A DNA stretch of 64,000 nucleotides, taken from Pseudopyrenochaeta lycopersici (Eukaryota > Ascomycota > Dothideomycetes > Pleosporales > Pseudopyrenochaetaceae). Positions within the stretch are counted from its first letter, which is position 1. Each line of letters opens with the position of its first letter. This document shows, one piece after another, positions 32,776 through 49,632 of the stretch. The DNA is taken from assembly GCA_003313425.1 (NCBI GenBank), contig NHZP01000041.1, forward strand, positions 62,001 through 126,000, read 5' to 3'. A program made the translations under genes and the position numbers. The notes below the pieces were generated by a model. It made no database searches and was not told the origin of the DNA. It saw only the letters and a program-made list of their open reading frames with translations.

Positions 32776-33788
32776 GCCTGGTCATTGAGGCTGGACATGG
32801 TGAGAATGTAGACGTCTAAACCGAACTGACCCGCAATAGAAAGGGTAAAGCTGGATTTTCCAGTTCCAGGTGGTCCGTAAAATAACAACCCTTGTTGATA
32901 AGGGAGGCCGCGCATGGCGTACCATGTCCTAGTTTTAGAATCCAGGAACTCTGCTACATTACGTAGTAACATCTCTTTTACTTTCTTGTTGATAAAAACT
33001 GTTGACATCTCTCTTTTGTTCCTCGTCTTAGAAGGTTTCCAACTATTCCCTTCATGGTCGAAGACACAAGTCTTGTTCTTTATCCGCCCTAAGTAGTACC
33101 GGCGGCACTCATCTAGGAGCTCCCTCAGAACTTTTGGATTCCGCCCGAAGTATGATATGCAGGCTTCCTCTCTAGTGGTCCCGAACTCTCCTTGACTTCT
33201 TTTGCGCTCGAATACGAACAGATGGTGTTTGTGCCAGAAGTAAGAGCGGCCATTGCAGGGGGAGTAGTGCAACGACTTGTTTTTGACATGTGATCCAGGT
33301 CCATCATCATGCGTAGAGGATTTGACATTGACCATGGCGAGGGAAACGCGTGCCAATCGTGCAAATGACTGAGAGGTTACCCATAAAATGAGCATGTCAT
33401 AGGCTTCATCGCGATAGGGTACCTCGACCTTTGAAACTATCGATCTGTTAGGGTCGATGCCATACGGCTTCCAAGGATAGATTCGCTGACCGAAATAGGT
33501 TTCTACCAAGCTCCAAAAATACGTTGAGGCATACTTCCCAAACATCAGAAGCAGACCGCAGATGCACAGCAGCCGTCCATAGATGCCTGGGACATCTGTG
33601 AGAAGCGGCCAGGCAGATGACAATACGGGCATGAGTCCGGGGAAGATGAGATTGAGAAAAGAGCTTTGCTCGGACAAAAGCGAATGAATTTGGGAATCAA
33701 TACATCGAATGATGCTTTGTATGCTGCACGTATCGATGTTATCTGTCGCCTTGCTCTGCTTGATTTCAGTCTCGACAGGAAGCTGCAT
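32776..33788 (-). pseudogene. BCS1-like AAA ATPase, truncated by hAT element
   Basis: About 337 codons of a BCS1-type mitochondrial-style AAA protein: an N-terminal hydrophobic segment (GIYGRLLCICGLLLMFGKYA), the BCS1_N region, and the start of the ATPase with Walker A LLFYGPPGTGKSS, followed by LDVYILTMSSLND. The reading frame then runs into the hAT terminal repeat; Walker B, sensor motifs and the second half are gone. The gene starts only 124 bp downstream of the stop of the giant HET-NACHT gene, same strand. Fungal BCS1-like paralogues outside the mitochondrial assembly factor are common and of unknown role. Confidence 0.8.
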
Positions 33789-33911
33789 CGGGCATCATTT
33801 TTGTATATTAACATGCGCCACAACAATAGTTTGTCTACGAGTATGGTTGTCTCTCATGAGTTCTGGACTCACGAAGGTCGAATCTATTCGTTATGAGAGA
33901 CTGATATCTGC

Positions 33912-39587
<5,676 letters not shown>

Positions 39588-40039
39588 TGTTTCGCATGAG
39601 GTTGGACAATGGGCGAGCGGTAACAATGGGTTTAGCCGAATCCCAACGCCAACGCGGCAGCCTAACTTACAAGACGAGCTGGGCAAGTCGCTCGTTTACC
39701 AAGCACATCCGTCCTAGCTATAGAGGTTAGCGAACAAACAGAAAGGAAGGCTGCAGAATCATACCGTAGAGACGCGTCCAGGCGCAAGACAGTGTAAGAG
39801 TGCTGTGGTCGATGTTGTAGTTTTGTGAGGGTTAAGCAACCTCAGCCCGGACGGGACGTAGCTGATTACTTAGCCCACAATGTGGCGCAGTAAGGCTGCC
39901 ATGCTGCGCTGGACAACCTTGAAAGGTCAACGAACACCTTAGTGACGCTAGCAGGGAGGACGGCCGACCCACTATGGCCACACCCTTGTGCCAGAGGCTC
40001 TCACCGACCACACCCTTGTCGTGGAGGCGTTAAAAACTT
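39588..40039. other. upstream region of the HET-NACHT gene
   Basis: No gene. It should contain the promoter of the giant gene. Bases 39945-39985 carry a diverged copy of a GTCGGCC-CCTCCCT repeat (minus orientation) that also occurs near 44580, 47470 and 51845. Confidence 0.5.
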
Positions 40040-40267
40040 TCGGATTGTTGAAGAGGAAGTGTTGCACTGTAGGTGTTAACCGAACAGTGAAAATGATTGG
40101 GATACGAGGCACAAAGTTAAGATGGTTTTTGTGTGATTGTATTTGTGTGTACGACAATGTGTGTCGTCTGTTCAGAAGAGATGGCACAAGTCTCTAAGTC
40201 TTTTATGAAGACATCACGTGGACTGCTAAGCAAACTACTGCCCTTGGCCAATGGCGTGAGACACACC
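40040..40267 (-). repeat. probable 3' LTR of a copia element
   Basis: On the minus strand, the copia coding region ends at 40278, followed by a polypurine tract (GGGGGGG at about 40264-40270) and then sequence starting TGTGTCTCACGCC. An end near 40040 (…CTTCAACA) gives TG…CA-type termini and about 228 bp. The partner 5' LTR is absent, so the outer boundary is a guess. Confidence 0.4.
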
Positions 40268-40277
40268 CCCCCAGATT

Positions 40278-41083
40278 TCACTCCGTATCAGATGAAGTCT
40301 GGATATCTGTGCTGTATTCCATATCCACGTAACCAGGGTTTACCTGTGCTGATATGTCAACCAGACCCAATTGCTTCATGAATTGCGAGTGCTTTTCTGT
40401 TGAGAGTGGTTTGGTAAAACCATCCGCCGGCATGCTAGTTGTTGGTACCCACTATACCTTTATTTTGCCTTCTTGATGGATCTGTCTAAGCCAGAGGTTG
40501 TGTATGTCGACATGTTTAAGTTTTGACGTCAGTTGTGGTCGTTCCTTCTGGATCAGGCCCACCGTTTGTTGATTATCACAGAGTATGCTGGGCAGGTGTT
40601 CTGGGTCAAATTCAATGTTGGCGAATAGTCGATATAGGGCAATTGTCTCCCTCGCTGTATGAGACAGCGATAAAAGCTCAGCTTCAGTTGTTGACGTGGT
40701 TACAGTCTTCTGTTTGGAGGACTGCCACATGATCGGTCCATTAAACAACCTCATCAGGTAACCCTGGGTGGATTTTCGAGTCTCTGTATCATCCGCGAAT
40801 GACGCATCGCTCGACACCAACAGCACTTCATCATCTTTCTCTACATCCAGGGCGTTGTTGGCCGCAGGGTCTGAGAACTCGATGGCATAGTACTTTGTGG
40901 TCTGTAGATAGGAGAGTACTCGATTTGCATACCGCAGGTGCTCTGGCGATGGGTTTAGTGTGAACTGACCTAACTGGCTGGCTGCAAAGGAGATATCTGG
41001 CCTTGTGACGACTGCCGGATAGAGAATTGATCCTACCTTTTCTTGCATCTCCATGATCTGTTGGATAGTGGCCTGTCCTTTCT
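40278..41083 (-). pseudogene. copia retrotransposon pol, C-terminal fragment
   Basis: Minus-strand frame carries the end of reverse transcriptase and the RNase H domain of a Ty1/copia polyprotein: EKVGSILYPAVVTRPDISFA, SSDASFADDTETRKSTQGYL, SSKQKTVTTSTTEAE and the C-terminal ADGFTKPLSTEKHSQF. A TAG near 40452 replaces the Gln/Glu expected before WVPTTSM. Upstream, integrase and most of RT are replaced by a pogo transposase fragment in the same orientation. Confidence 0.85.
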
Positions 41084-41556
41084 ATGAAGCTAGATAGCTT
41101 ATGACAGTAAGCAGCTGCGAGAGGCGCAAACATGCAGACGTTAAGCGGCTGAAGCGTGTGGGTTGAGTGAGGAGGATAGATAGCAAGGAGAATCTTGTTC
41201 TTGTCGCAGTAGTCTATAAAATCTATGGATACATGAGATCTATGGCCGTCAAGGATGAGCAGCCTCCAAGATTGCCTAGCCTTCACTCTTGTCTCGCGAT
41301 CAAACACCTGTTTGAGCCATGCTAGGCCTAGCTGGTTGCTCGTCCATCCATTTAGTGAGGAGGTAAAGAAGGCTTTATAATGCTGAGGCTCAAAGTCTTG
41401 TAACCACGTATCTTGGATCTGACCTGATTGAGCTTGGTAGATGAGAGCAGGCGTGAGGGCAGTACCATCAGCACAGATGCAAGCTATAGTAGTTACCCAC
41501 TCACGATTACTATCCTGGAGTATGTGCTTCAATTTTCCTGCCTTGTATGTTGTCAT
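41084..41556 (-). pseudogene. pogo/Fot1 transposase, DDE fragment
   Basis: About 155 codons of a pogo-type DDE domain: DSNREWVTTIACICADGTAL, then WLKQVFDRET, RLLILDGHRSHVSIDFIDYC with a catalytic Asp, and LLAIYPPHSTHTLQPL. The N terminus is cut at a dispersed repeat and the C terminus is fused to the copia fragment at about 41083. The remaining frame is open, so the rearrangement rather than point mutation killed it. Confidence 0.85.
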
Positions 41557-41561
41557 AAGCA

Positions 41562-41668
41562 GGTCTTACGGTTGGCTTCTGAAATGGAGAAAGTGTAGTG
41601 CGGTAGGATGCATATAGCTGGGCCTTCGTAACGGCCCATACCCTCAGGGTGCATGGCCATAATAGAAC

Positions 41669-41710
<42 letters not shown>
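41562..41710. repeat. dispersed repeat with CT/CA microsatellite, copy 1
   Basis: About 110 bp (GGTTGGCTTCTGAA…, GTAACGGCCCATACCC, GGTGCATGGCCATAATAGAA) is shared in the same orientation with 47761-47886. It is followed here by a (CT)n tract from 41668 and a (CA)10 tract ending at 41710; the other copy also ends in (CA)n, so the microsatellite is probably part of the element. Confidence 0.8.
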
Positions 41711-42188
41711 GTTGAGCGGCAATCTTAGGCGTAGATGAAGAAACAGTTTGGAGTGGGTGTTGCTCTTTAGTGGCATTTCATGTGGTAATTAAGTGGAAGT
41801 GGGTGCCAAGAAGGTTCGAGCAGAGCCTTCAGTCACAGCCAGAGCAATCTTTAGAGGGGCAGACAACAATTGTGTATGATGGAAAATATGTGAGAGAAAG
41901 AATAGAGAACACTCAGTGGCAGCTTAGGCGTATGGTTGGGTCGCAACTCTGTCTTAGTGTGATAGAAGAGTGTGATGTTGGGTAGTTGTTGGGTAGTTGT
42001 TGCGAAGGATAGATGATTGACGATAAGGCTGGAAGCTTGGGCACGGGCCCGAACGTGGCTGACCCAGCAACCAGCTGCCTATACATGCACATCACAATAA
42101 CGACTCCTCCGTCGCTGTCCATCTTGCCACCCGCATATTACTCCCCACGCATCCACACCCGTCACTCTCCCTTTCTATCATTGCGCCC

Positions 42189-43756
42189 ATGGCCTGCGCG
42201 AACGCATGGCTAGCTGAGGTCTACGCTGCGGGCGGCGATTTGGAGCCACCACCCAACCCTAAAATCCCTGCTGAGTATCTGCGGAAGCCTCAAAGGCGCC
42301 CCGCACCCGAGGCCTACCTCGCCTTTCCGCCTCACTCCACATACACATCCTTCGCGCGGCCGAAACGACGACGCGCTGCGCTCTCTAAGATTGATCTGCC
42401 AAACTAAAAGCGACAGCGAGCACTTAACGCACTAGTGCACGTAATGTCGCAGGACTCGCGGTCGCTAACAAGGAAGTCGAGCAGGCAGACTAGGACAGTA
42501 GGCAAGGCGCAGATTACAACAAAGGAGCATGTTTTACTCACAACGCAGCATGTTATGGACCCTAATGCGACGCCACGACTAACTCGTTAGAAGCGCGCGG
42601 CTCCTCTAGCGCTGCCAATCCCAGACCTGCACACAAAGCCAGCGCCGGTCTTAACGCCTAGCGTGTCTGAGGAGCACGCAGATGAGGACGCAGAGGATGT
42701 CGAAGACGTCGAGGTTAAGTCGACCCACGAATCAACAACTTCAAAGCGGTCGCGCAGCCTAACGCGCCGCATGGTCAATCTTCACATCGCCAAGAAGCCC
42801 GTAGTCTGCAAGATAGCGACGTTAAGTACGGACGTCCCGCAAGACGTGAGAACACTATACAAGGCGATTCAAGCGCTAGCTCAGCGGTCAAAAGGCGTCA
42901 TTCCGCTAGGCATTGAGGTATAACTCCAAAGCACGCTTCTTACAGTCTCCTAACTAACAATTCACCAGACTAAGGTAAAACAGGACGCCAACGGTAATCT
43001 AGACGACCTAGAGGACTACGTAGCGAAGACGCCAAATAGCAAGACCCACGAACAATTAAAGGACGAATTTAAAGCCATACGGGAGATTTAGAACGACACT
43101 TTGTTGTGCAAAACAAAGCACCTCCACGAACTAAGCTAGAACGAACTTGTGCACAGCCAGATGCTAAAGCAAGCCGTGCTTAGTCGCCCTAGCTTCTCGT
43201 ACTACAACATCACCACCGCGCGGGTTATTAAGGAGCTTGTGCCGGACAACCAATACGGCGAGCTTTTGAAGGGGAAGATAATCAACTTTACTGTTACTCT
43301 TAGTCCTCCGCTAATCCCTACGGCCAATATTATTAACCGTCTCGCTACTTCTCCCCGCAAACTTCAGCGCACTAGCAATCCCTACAATTACTCGCCCCTC
43401 TGTTACGAACCCGTTGTTATCAGCATCAAGACAAAGTCCCCTAACGGCAGCAGTAAGAACGGGGAAGTGCAGCTCTCCGTCTGGGCAATGGCCTACTTCA
43501 ACCGCCTGCGCCAGCTCATCCAGGATCCTGTAGCCATAACGCTCCCTCTGCTCTTAGTTACTAATGCCCGCTAGAAGTTATATCTTGCCAGCAACTTAGC
43601 GCATGAGATTTATCTTATTAATACTATCAATATCGGCACTACAGCCAATATTATTGGGTGTTATACTATTTTAGACGCGTTAAGGGTTATGTTAAAATAG
43701 GTAGAGGAGACATTTACACCGTGGTTTTTAGAGGGAGTGAAGCCTAAATAAATACT
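42189..43756 (+). pseudogene. PD-(D/E)XK nuclease-like fungal gene, degenerate
   Basis: A long plus-strand gene of an uncharacterised fungal family with a restriction-endonuclease-like fold. It begins MACANAWLAEVYAAGGDLEP, passes through a disordered Arg/Ser region, an intron near 42918-42968 (CTAACTAAC branch, CACCAG acceptor), ELVPDNQYGELLKGKIINF, and the core SPLCYEPVVISIKTKSP, GEVQLSVWAMAYFNRL, then TINIGTTANIIGC. In-frame stops occur after LPN (42405), near 42590, at about 43089 and 43573 and again later, mostly where Gln or Trp fits. Nuclease assignment rests on the EPVVISIKTKS block; active-site residues cannot be confirmed. Confidence 0.6.
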
Positions 43757-43863
43757 GTTCTAACATAAACGTAGCAGATAAAGGTCTAAAGTAGACCCAC
43801 TATAGGAACTAGATACCTTGCTTTACTAATATAGGATACGAGACGCACGTTTACTTTGCGTAA

Positions 43864-44145
43864 GTGGCGTTAGAAGAGAGGGACACGGTGCATATCCTGG
43901 GACCAGAGGTTGGTTACTTGAGTCTACAAGACGAGGAGTGTGAGTGGTATCTTTCGAGCGCTAAGATATTAGCGCAACGTGATCACGTACGGGAGGATAG
44001 AGAGAATGGTGGGTTCTGGGGTAACTTTATAGGAGTAGTGCTGCAAAAGCTCGCTAGAGACGCCGATGAAGGACACAATGTGGCTCTCGCTTCTGTGGCG
44101 CAGTCTTCACTCCTAGAGAGATGCATTCAGGCTTGTAAGTTATAA
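43864..44145 (+). CDS. hypothetical fragment
   Basis: A 93-codon frame (initiating at GTG in the six-frame sense, so likely part of something larger) has a protein-like composition: LGPEVGYLSLQDEECEWYLS, then GGFWGNFIGVVLQKLARDAD. I do not recognise it. It sits between the dead nuclease-like gene and repeats and may be an exon relic. Confidence 0.25.
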   Translation: MALEERDTVHILGPEVGYLSLQDEECEWYLSSAKILAQRDHVREDRENGGFWGNFIGVVLQKLARDADEGHNVALASVAQSSLLERCIQACKL

Positions 44146-44549
44146 ACTGACCCACACCCTTGTGCTCTCTAGACATGAAATAACTTTTCTCACTATAACG
44201 AGGCATAGTGCATAAATCTTCGTAATATTTAATGCCTTGGCGCTTTCGCAAGCAACCTGCTGTTGGTTCTGGGTTACTCGGCAACAACAGGCAACAACTA
44301 AGACCGATGGTGTATTTGTAGCTAGTGCTGCGCTCGAGGCAGGATCGTGCCTGTCGATCATAAATGTCCCGCTTATAGTTCCCGCAGTGGATCAAGCTCT
44401 AACATTAACTTAGTTGACACTAGTTTCAGGCTTAAGTGGGGTCCTACATCTGGTACCCTGTGGAACACGTCTTGGCAGTAACCGACTTGATAGATGCTTA
44501 TGGTGGCGACTCCACGCACCCTCTTCCTCTTCTAACACAGACTTAAAAA

Positions 44550-44622
44550 TTCAACGCCTCCAGCGCAACCCTCTAGCCAGTGCGGGTCGGCCACCTCCCT
44601 ACTAGCGGGGGCGAAGTGCCTG
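44550..44622 (+). repeat. 73-bp repeat flanking the HET gene, left copy
   Basis: Contains AACCCTCTAGCCAGTGCGGG and TCGGCCACCTCCCTACTAG. It is the inverted partner of 47444-47520, so the pair encloses the HET gene. Further diverged copies are at 51818-51880 (same orientation) and 39945-39985 (opposite). Confidence 0.75.
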
Positions 44623-44661
44623 ACATTAGCCTGTCTAGTCATAATGTGTTTTCCTCCCACA

Positions 44662-46908
44662 CTAGCCCAGTCGGATCTTACGCCTTTTAGTGTACTGCGG
44701 ATGGAACCCCCCAAAAACTTCGGTTCCTCGGTCGCTCATTTGTGTAAACTGCGAGTTCCTGAAATCTACGTGTCCAATCCTCTCGGCGTTTTCTTCTTCC
44801 CATTCAAGAACTATAACAAATGGGAGGTATACATCGTCCCCACTCCCTTTGACTTTCGTATAGGATAATACGGCGCACTCCCATTGCTGTGTCTCTAATC
44901 TTTTGTACATGTCTGCAGCGTCTTGGATTTCTTTAGTAAGAACTAGAGGGCAGAGTGCCCCACCTAGATTCTCAACCATCGCGTAAAGGCCTGGCTCTAC
45001 CATGGAAGCGATGGTAGATGCGCTAGAGACGTGTCTGAATCTCAGGTATATAATCCATGTTTCTATATGGATGTAGAGCGTGAGGTTCTTGAACAAGCAG
45101 AGTCTCGGCTTTGGCAAAATATCAGGCTCTTGCCTCGTAGGGGTTTCGCATTCGATCCAGGGGATTAACTGGCCATCCTCACATTCGATCCCGATATCGA
45201 TATCGCCATATTCTAGCCATAATAGACGCTGAGGTGAATTTACCGCCACAACCCAACCCGTCCAGGACCAGCTTGGAAAATTAACCCGTCGTTTCGCCGG
45301 TCTTGCTGGAATCCAATGTAGACCGCGCAAGAAGGAGGTGCACCACTCCCTCCGAAAACGATTGATGTCCATCAGCCATGACACAGGAATACCCCAATGA
45401 TGGAAAATAGCATCACCAAATGTTCCATATTCATGGAAAATTCCTTGCATCCCGTTCAAGATGTCAGAACTATATGTTAGTTGGCGAACTGTGTAGGCTG
45501 AAATGTGGGACCATATATCCTCGGGTTCTTGACGTATACCTCCAAATATAGTATTTCCTTTGTAATTGCCTGCCTTACGCTGACTCTCAAAGATTTCCGG
45601 GGAGTCATCTAATGCTTCACAACAGTGCATACTATCGCATTCGAAGTAGACCTGCTCATCGGTGAAAAATAGTCGTCGTGAAGAGAGAATTGCTTCTTGA
45701 TATGTCCAACCTCGCGTCATCCATTTGGAACTTTGGATCAAGTGGTTTGGATCTTGAAATGTCCATACAATTGTGCGGCCAGCAACGTTGACTGCTGGCT
45801 GCGTAACACGTTCCCTACTTCCCACGCCGGGCAATCCATACGATGAATCGTTACCAGCTGTAGCAAAAACGGTAACTTCCGCAGATTTATATATTTCGGC
45901 CATTCTTGCAATCTGGGAATTTCTAACCGTGTGATTATCCTGAGGGATACAGTATCTGTCAACCCATAGGAATTGGAATCCAAGACCCAAGGTAACCGTT
46001 ATTGCATCTTCAACAACTTCAGGCAACTTGACGGGGAGTTCAGGACCACTTCCATTGTCTGTTTTGGATTCCACATGTGTAGTCGACCCCCAAACATAGC
46101 TGAGAGCAATATACTTCACAGAGTAGTGACCGAACTGGTATGTAAAGGTAAGGCATCGGGTTTGGCAGTCGATTAATTGGAAACACGGACATGGAGAGAA
46201 AGCGCTTAGACTATGGCGACCAGATGTAAAATGGCCGCGATGGGAATTTTTACAATGGTTTATCCAGCTCTTGAGGACGTTCATATTTACTTGGCTTCCT
46301 ATCAAGCGCGATCTCGGTCCTGCTCTTTCGTCATGCGTATTAGGTGGCAATACTCCAATATAACCAAGTCTCCGCACAACGTCATGGAGATTTTTGTTTT
46401 GGAAAGGCTTATCGGAGGAGCCCGCCGGCACCAGACCAAGTAAAACGCAGTCAAGCTGTATTCGGTTTGAAAGAGGGGCATAGCCATATCGATATGTCCT
46501 GCGGCTAGAGAACGCAAATAGATGAAAGGTGTGTGTTGTCATATCCTGTGTTCTATTCCAGGCTAGTTGAATGGCAGAAAGCACCGCGCAGAACCCACAC
46601 CCATTGTTGGCCGAAGCGGGTGGTAGTTGAAATGTGGCAATGCGCTTACCGATGCGCTTTTTGATTAGCTGAGGGTTGTTGAAGACAGTCTCAAGGTTCA
46701 GATTCAAGCAAGACGAACAGAGGCTGGAGTTGTTTCCCAAAGAGGGCCCTAACTCCGTGCTCTCAGGTCCGATATACCCGTGCTGTTCGGTCACTTGGAG
46801 AGGGATGGCAACGAACCTTTCCCTACATTCAGAAGTCAATACGTTTTTCCTTTGGAGCACAGTGAATGACTTCAGATATTGATTGGATGGGCGAAATGAA
46901 CACACCAA
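44662..46908 (-). CDS. HET-domain protein
   Basis: Single-exon frame of 748 residues. A Cys-containing N-terminal part (SLCSSCLNLNLETVF, NGCGFCAVLSAIQLAW) precedes a HET domain at about 270-420: VKYIALSYVWG, LGFQFLWVDRYCIPQD, ARMAEIYKSAEVTVFATAG, then MTRGWTYQEAILSSRRLFFT with VYFECDSMHCCEA. The C-terminal 300 residues contain FPSWSWTGWVV, the usual end of this family. HET domains act in heterokaryon incompatibility, triggering cell death when paired with partner proteins; the partner here is unknown. No membrane segment or nucleotide-binding domain. Several in-frame ATGs exist near the 5' end; the first is used. It is bracketed by inverted repeats at 44550-44622 and 47444-47520. Confidence 0.88.
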   Translation of the reverse strand: MVCSFRPSNQYLKSFTVLQRKNVLTSECRERFVAIPLQVTEQHGYIGPESTELGPSLGNNSSLCSSCLNLNLETVFNNPQLIKKRIGKRIATFQLPPASANNGCGFCAVLSAIQLAWNRTQDMTTHTFHLFAFSSRRTYRYGYAPLSNRIQLDCVLLGLVPAGSSDKPFQNKNLHDVVRRLGYIGVLPPNTHDERAGPRSRLIGSQVNMNVLKSWINHCKNSHRGHFTSGRHSLSAFSPCPCFQLIDCQTRCLTFTYQFGHYSVKYIALSYVWGSTTHVESKTDNGSGPELPVKLPEVVEDAITVTLGLGFQFLWVDRYCIPQDNHTVRNSQIARMAEIYKSAEVTVFATAGNDSSYGLPGVGSRERVTQPAVNVAGRTIVWTFQDPNHLIQSSKWMTRGWTYQEAILSSRRLFFTDEQVYFECDSMHCCEALDDSPEIFESQRKAGNYKGNTIFGGIRQEPEDIWSHISAYTVRQLTYSSDILNGMQGIFHEYGTFGDAIFHHWGIPVSWLMDINRFRREWCTSFLRGLHWIPARPAKRRVNFPSWSWTGWVVAVNSPQRLLWLEYGDIDIGIECEDGQLIPWIECETPTRQEPDILPKPRLCLFKNLTLYIHIETWIIYLRFRHVSSASTIASMVEPGLYAMVENLGGALCPLVLTKEIQDAADMYKRLETQQWECAVLSYTKVKGSGDDVYLPFVIVLEWEEENAERIGHVDFRNSQFTQMSDRGTEVFGGFHPQYTKRRKIRLG

Positions 46909-47443
46909 AGACTTTCCAAACTCTCATAAGACTGCTGTTGAGGTTGAGCATAAAGAGGTGCTCCTACGCTCAACTCTGGCCTCATTGCGGTGTTTGAACC
47001 GCCTTCCGTCATAGTAATCTCTATTTCCATTATCAGCAAGTGTTTGAATCCTTCCCTGGGGCAACGAACTATAGTTTGTCCCTGACCATCCAGTCAATAA
47101 CCCGTCTCGGCTGAGTTGACGCACAATCTGATTGAATTTTGCCGAGGTGAAATCCAGCCTACAAGTGTTGTTTGATGTGCCTTCTGGCTATAAAATCTTT
47201 TGATAACACTGTGTTTTGGGAGGGGGTGCTCACTTACGGTGCTAAGCGAAGTTTAAGACTCATAATGCAGCGGTTATTTGTCGTGAACGAAGGGTAGAAG
47301 GCGGCGAAGTGGCCAGGCTGAGGGTAGAGGCGGTGAGCGGAATCCGCTTCTTCAACGCCAAACGCCACTTCGTTAAGTAGTGGCGAATCATTAAATCGAT
47401 GTAGGCAGCGCCAAAAGCCAATCTTTACCGGTCTTCGTGCCAT
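46909..47443. other. upstream region of the HET gene
   Basis: No supported gene; two 66-71-codon minus-strand frames have no features. It should hold the HET gene promoter. Confidence 0.45.
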
Positions 47444-47520
47444 AGGCATCTCGCCATCACTAGTAGGGAGGGTGGCCGACCCGCACTAGCTAGAGGGTTT
47501 GCGGCAGAGGCGGAGACAAT
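47444..47520 (-). repeat. repeat flanking the HET gene, right copy (inverted)
   Basis: Reverse complement reads AACCCTCTAGCTAGTGCGGG and TCGGCCACCCTCCCTACTAG, matching 44550-44622 over about 75 bp. Similarity also continues weakly on the outer side (CGCCTC, CGCAA). Confidence 0.75.
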
Positions 47521-47760
47521 GGCTACGAATTCCTACGTCCACGCTTTAACTAACTAGAACTAAGTTGGCAGAGAGCCGCCACCTATGAACCTCCGCCAGC
47601 GCGCTGCCGATTAAGAGGCGCACGACGCCGGAATTGCCCTGCGGATGGGGGAAGCCAGAAAACAAGCTGGCTTAGTATCAACTTTCAACTATATACAGCA
47701 TACGGTAGCGTATCACTTTTTCCTTATTTCCTATGTTGAGCACAGTGTTAGATATTCGAT

Positions 47761-47886
47761 CAGCAGGTCTCATGGTTGGCTTCTGAACTGGAGCAGGTGC
47801 TTGATAACAGAATGTACATAGCTGGCGCATCGTAACGGCCCATACCCATAGGGTGCATAGCCATAATAGAACACACACACACACGT
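47761..47886. repeat. dispersed repeat with CA microsatellite, copy 2
   Basis: Direct-orientation copy of 41562-41710, ending in an eight-unit CA tract. Minus-strand translation of both copies gives similar, meaningless strings (LLWPCTLRVWAV versus LLWLCTLWVWAV), showing shared ancestry, not coding. Confidence 0.8.
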
Positions 47887-49164
47887 GACAGCTTGCCACT
47901 GCAGCAGGTATTTGTGAGGTTGTGTTGTTGACTAGCCATTCTTTCAAAGTTGAGATGGAGGTTGAGGTCGAATATCGATTATGGCGGGCCAAGCCTTGTA
48001 AGGCACTTCTGCCGCGGAAGTCCCGGCTTGGCACCAACACTGCGATGAGATCTCCATCTTCCACTTCCTCTTCACCCTCTTAGCCTCCCCACTCAACGCT
48101 CGAATCTTTTCTGAACTCGTGACCATTGATCATAATGGATCATTGCTGCCCATTCTATAGCCATATTTTGCGTCGTGCCTCTAAGCGCGTCGTTGCCATA
48201 ACAGATGCACCACAACCAGCGATAATCGGTAGACGACGACACACCAATATTCTCGAACAACGAACAATGTAGTCCTCAGGCAACCCTCCACTCTCCACTC
48301 TCGCTCCGCATGCCCAGCGCCTCGCCTGGCTGCGACTCTAGCAGCATCTAGTGCCCGCACACTCCCCTAACGTTTAGCTCCGCCGTCATTCGCGAATGGC
48401 TCGCCAACCAGCCACCCTAGCCCCAACCTCTTTGTCCGTCCCAAAAACGCGCTCGTAGCCCATTCCAACGGGCACCACAACCGAAGCGACGTCGCCCGCT
48501 TCAATCTACGGATACTAGCATGAGCCGTCGTTCGCCACAGCAGAAGGGCAGCAAGGAACAATAAGCCCCGACTAAAGAAGCCCATCGCAAAGAAAACAAC
48601 GTCCTGTTGAGCGAGGGCTATGGGGAGTAGAATGATGCTTTGGAAGACAACGCAATAATACCAAAGCCAAAAAGGCCTTGGTGGATGATGTGGCTTTGGG
48701 AGGACTGACAGATGTGTTGTGTGGAAACCGGAGGATACGACGAAGGCAACAGGAACAATCCGCTCACTGCCTGCTCAATTGAGCGGAGAATCTAACCTTT
48801 TTCTTCCCTATATCATCCATCGTACATCGGGTCTTTGCGACCCCATCCTTTTCACCTCACCTGGCACAGCCATTTAGATCTTCGTGGCGGTAGAGTCGTA
48901 TGGTATAGGAATAGCTGAGAGCTTCGTGAAATTTTCTAAGCGATCGTGATGTCCAACTGGAACGGTCAATTGGACGCGTCACAAGAGTCCTCTTGAATAT
49001 GACCAGTATCGTTCGGGTCGAAGATTCCGATATAATAGTTTCGTTCGAGTACCCTTTCGAAAGATTCTGTAGCATTGAAATAACAGGCCAAATCTCGACC
49101 AAATCAGTTTCCACATCATTCTGAAATTTTACAACCCTTCCAAAATTGCCTCCACACCAAACTA
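47887..49164. other. no supported gene
   Basis: Frames at 48367-48585 and 48857-49114 (minus) lack motifs. The region 48270-48520 is GC-rich and may be decayed repeat. Bases 49115-49164 are the 3' flank of the cytidine deaminase. Confidence 0.4.
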
Positions 49165-49632
49165 CTACCTTCCTATAGCCTCCCGTAGATAATCGGCAAT
49201 CCTATAGGCCCCCGGTAACAGCTCGCAATTTGGCACAGCCTTCAATCCTTCCATTCCTTCCTCAGTTTCATCCTGATCCGCGTCCATTATAATAACTCGA
49301 ATCCCCGGACACAGATCCAACAACATCTGCCTACATTTACCACAAGGCGGAATCACACCCCTATTCTCGTTTCCTACGGCAACTATATGAGTCAATTTGT
49401 CCGCTGCACCGTTAGCAGCGGCGTTGCCGAGCGCGACAAATTCGGCACAGGGACCACCTGTGAAATGGAAGGCGTTTACCCCTGTAAAGATGCGACCGTC
49501 TGAGGATAGGGCTGCGGAGGCAACGCTGTAGGTATCGGAGACAGGGATAGAGTTGATTGTGGTGGTTGCGGCGTTAATGAGGGCCTGGATTCTTGGTTTT
49601 GAAGGACTGGACTGGGTCTCTGATACGCTCAT
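49165..49632 (-). CDS. cytidine deaminase family protein
   Basis: Zinc-dependent deaminase, 155 residues from the ATG at 49632 (MSVSETQSS…), chosen because the fold starts soon after; an in-frame ATG at 49812 would add 60 residues resembling a low-complexity or mitochondrial leader. The catalytic site is visible: [14 protein letters not shown] with the Cys-Ala-Glu core (about residue 71-74) and [13 protein letters not shown] with the PCxxC zinc ligands (about 105-109). Size and motif spacing match small homotetrameric cytidine deaminases, including the blasticidin-deaminase-like branch, in which the first zinc ligand is also Cys. It would act in cytosolic pyrimidine salvage or nucleoside detoxification. 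No damage seen. Confidence 0.88.
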   Translation of the reverse strand: MSVSETQSSPSKPRIQALINAATTTINSIPVSDTYSVASAALSSDGRIFTGVNAFHFTGGPCAEFVALGNAAANGAADKLTHIVAVGNENRGVIPPCGKCRQMLLDLCPGIRVIIMDADQDETEEGMEGLKAVPNCELLPGAYRIADYLREAIGR

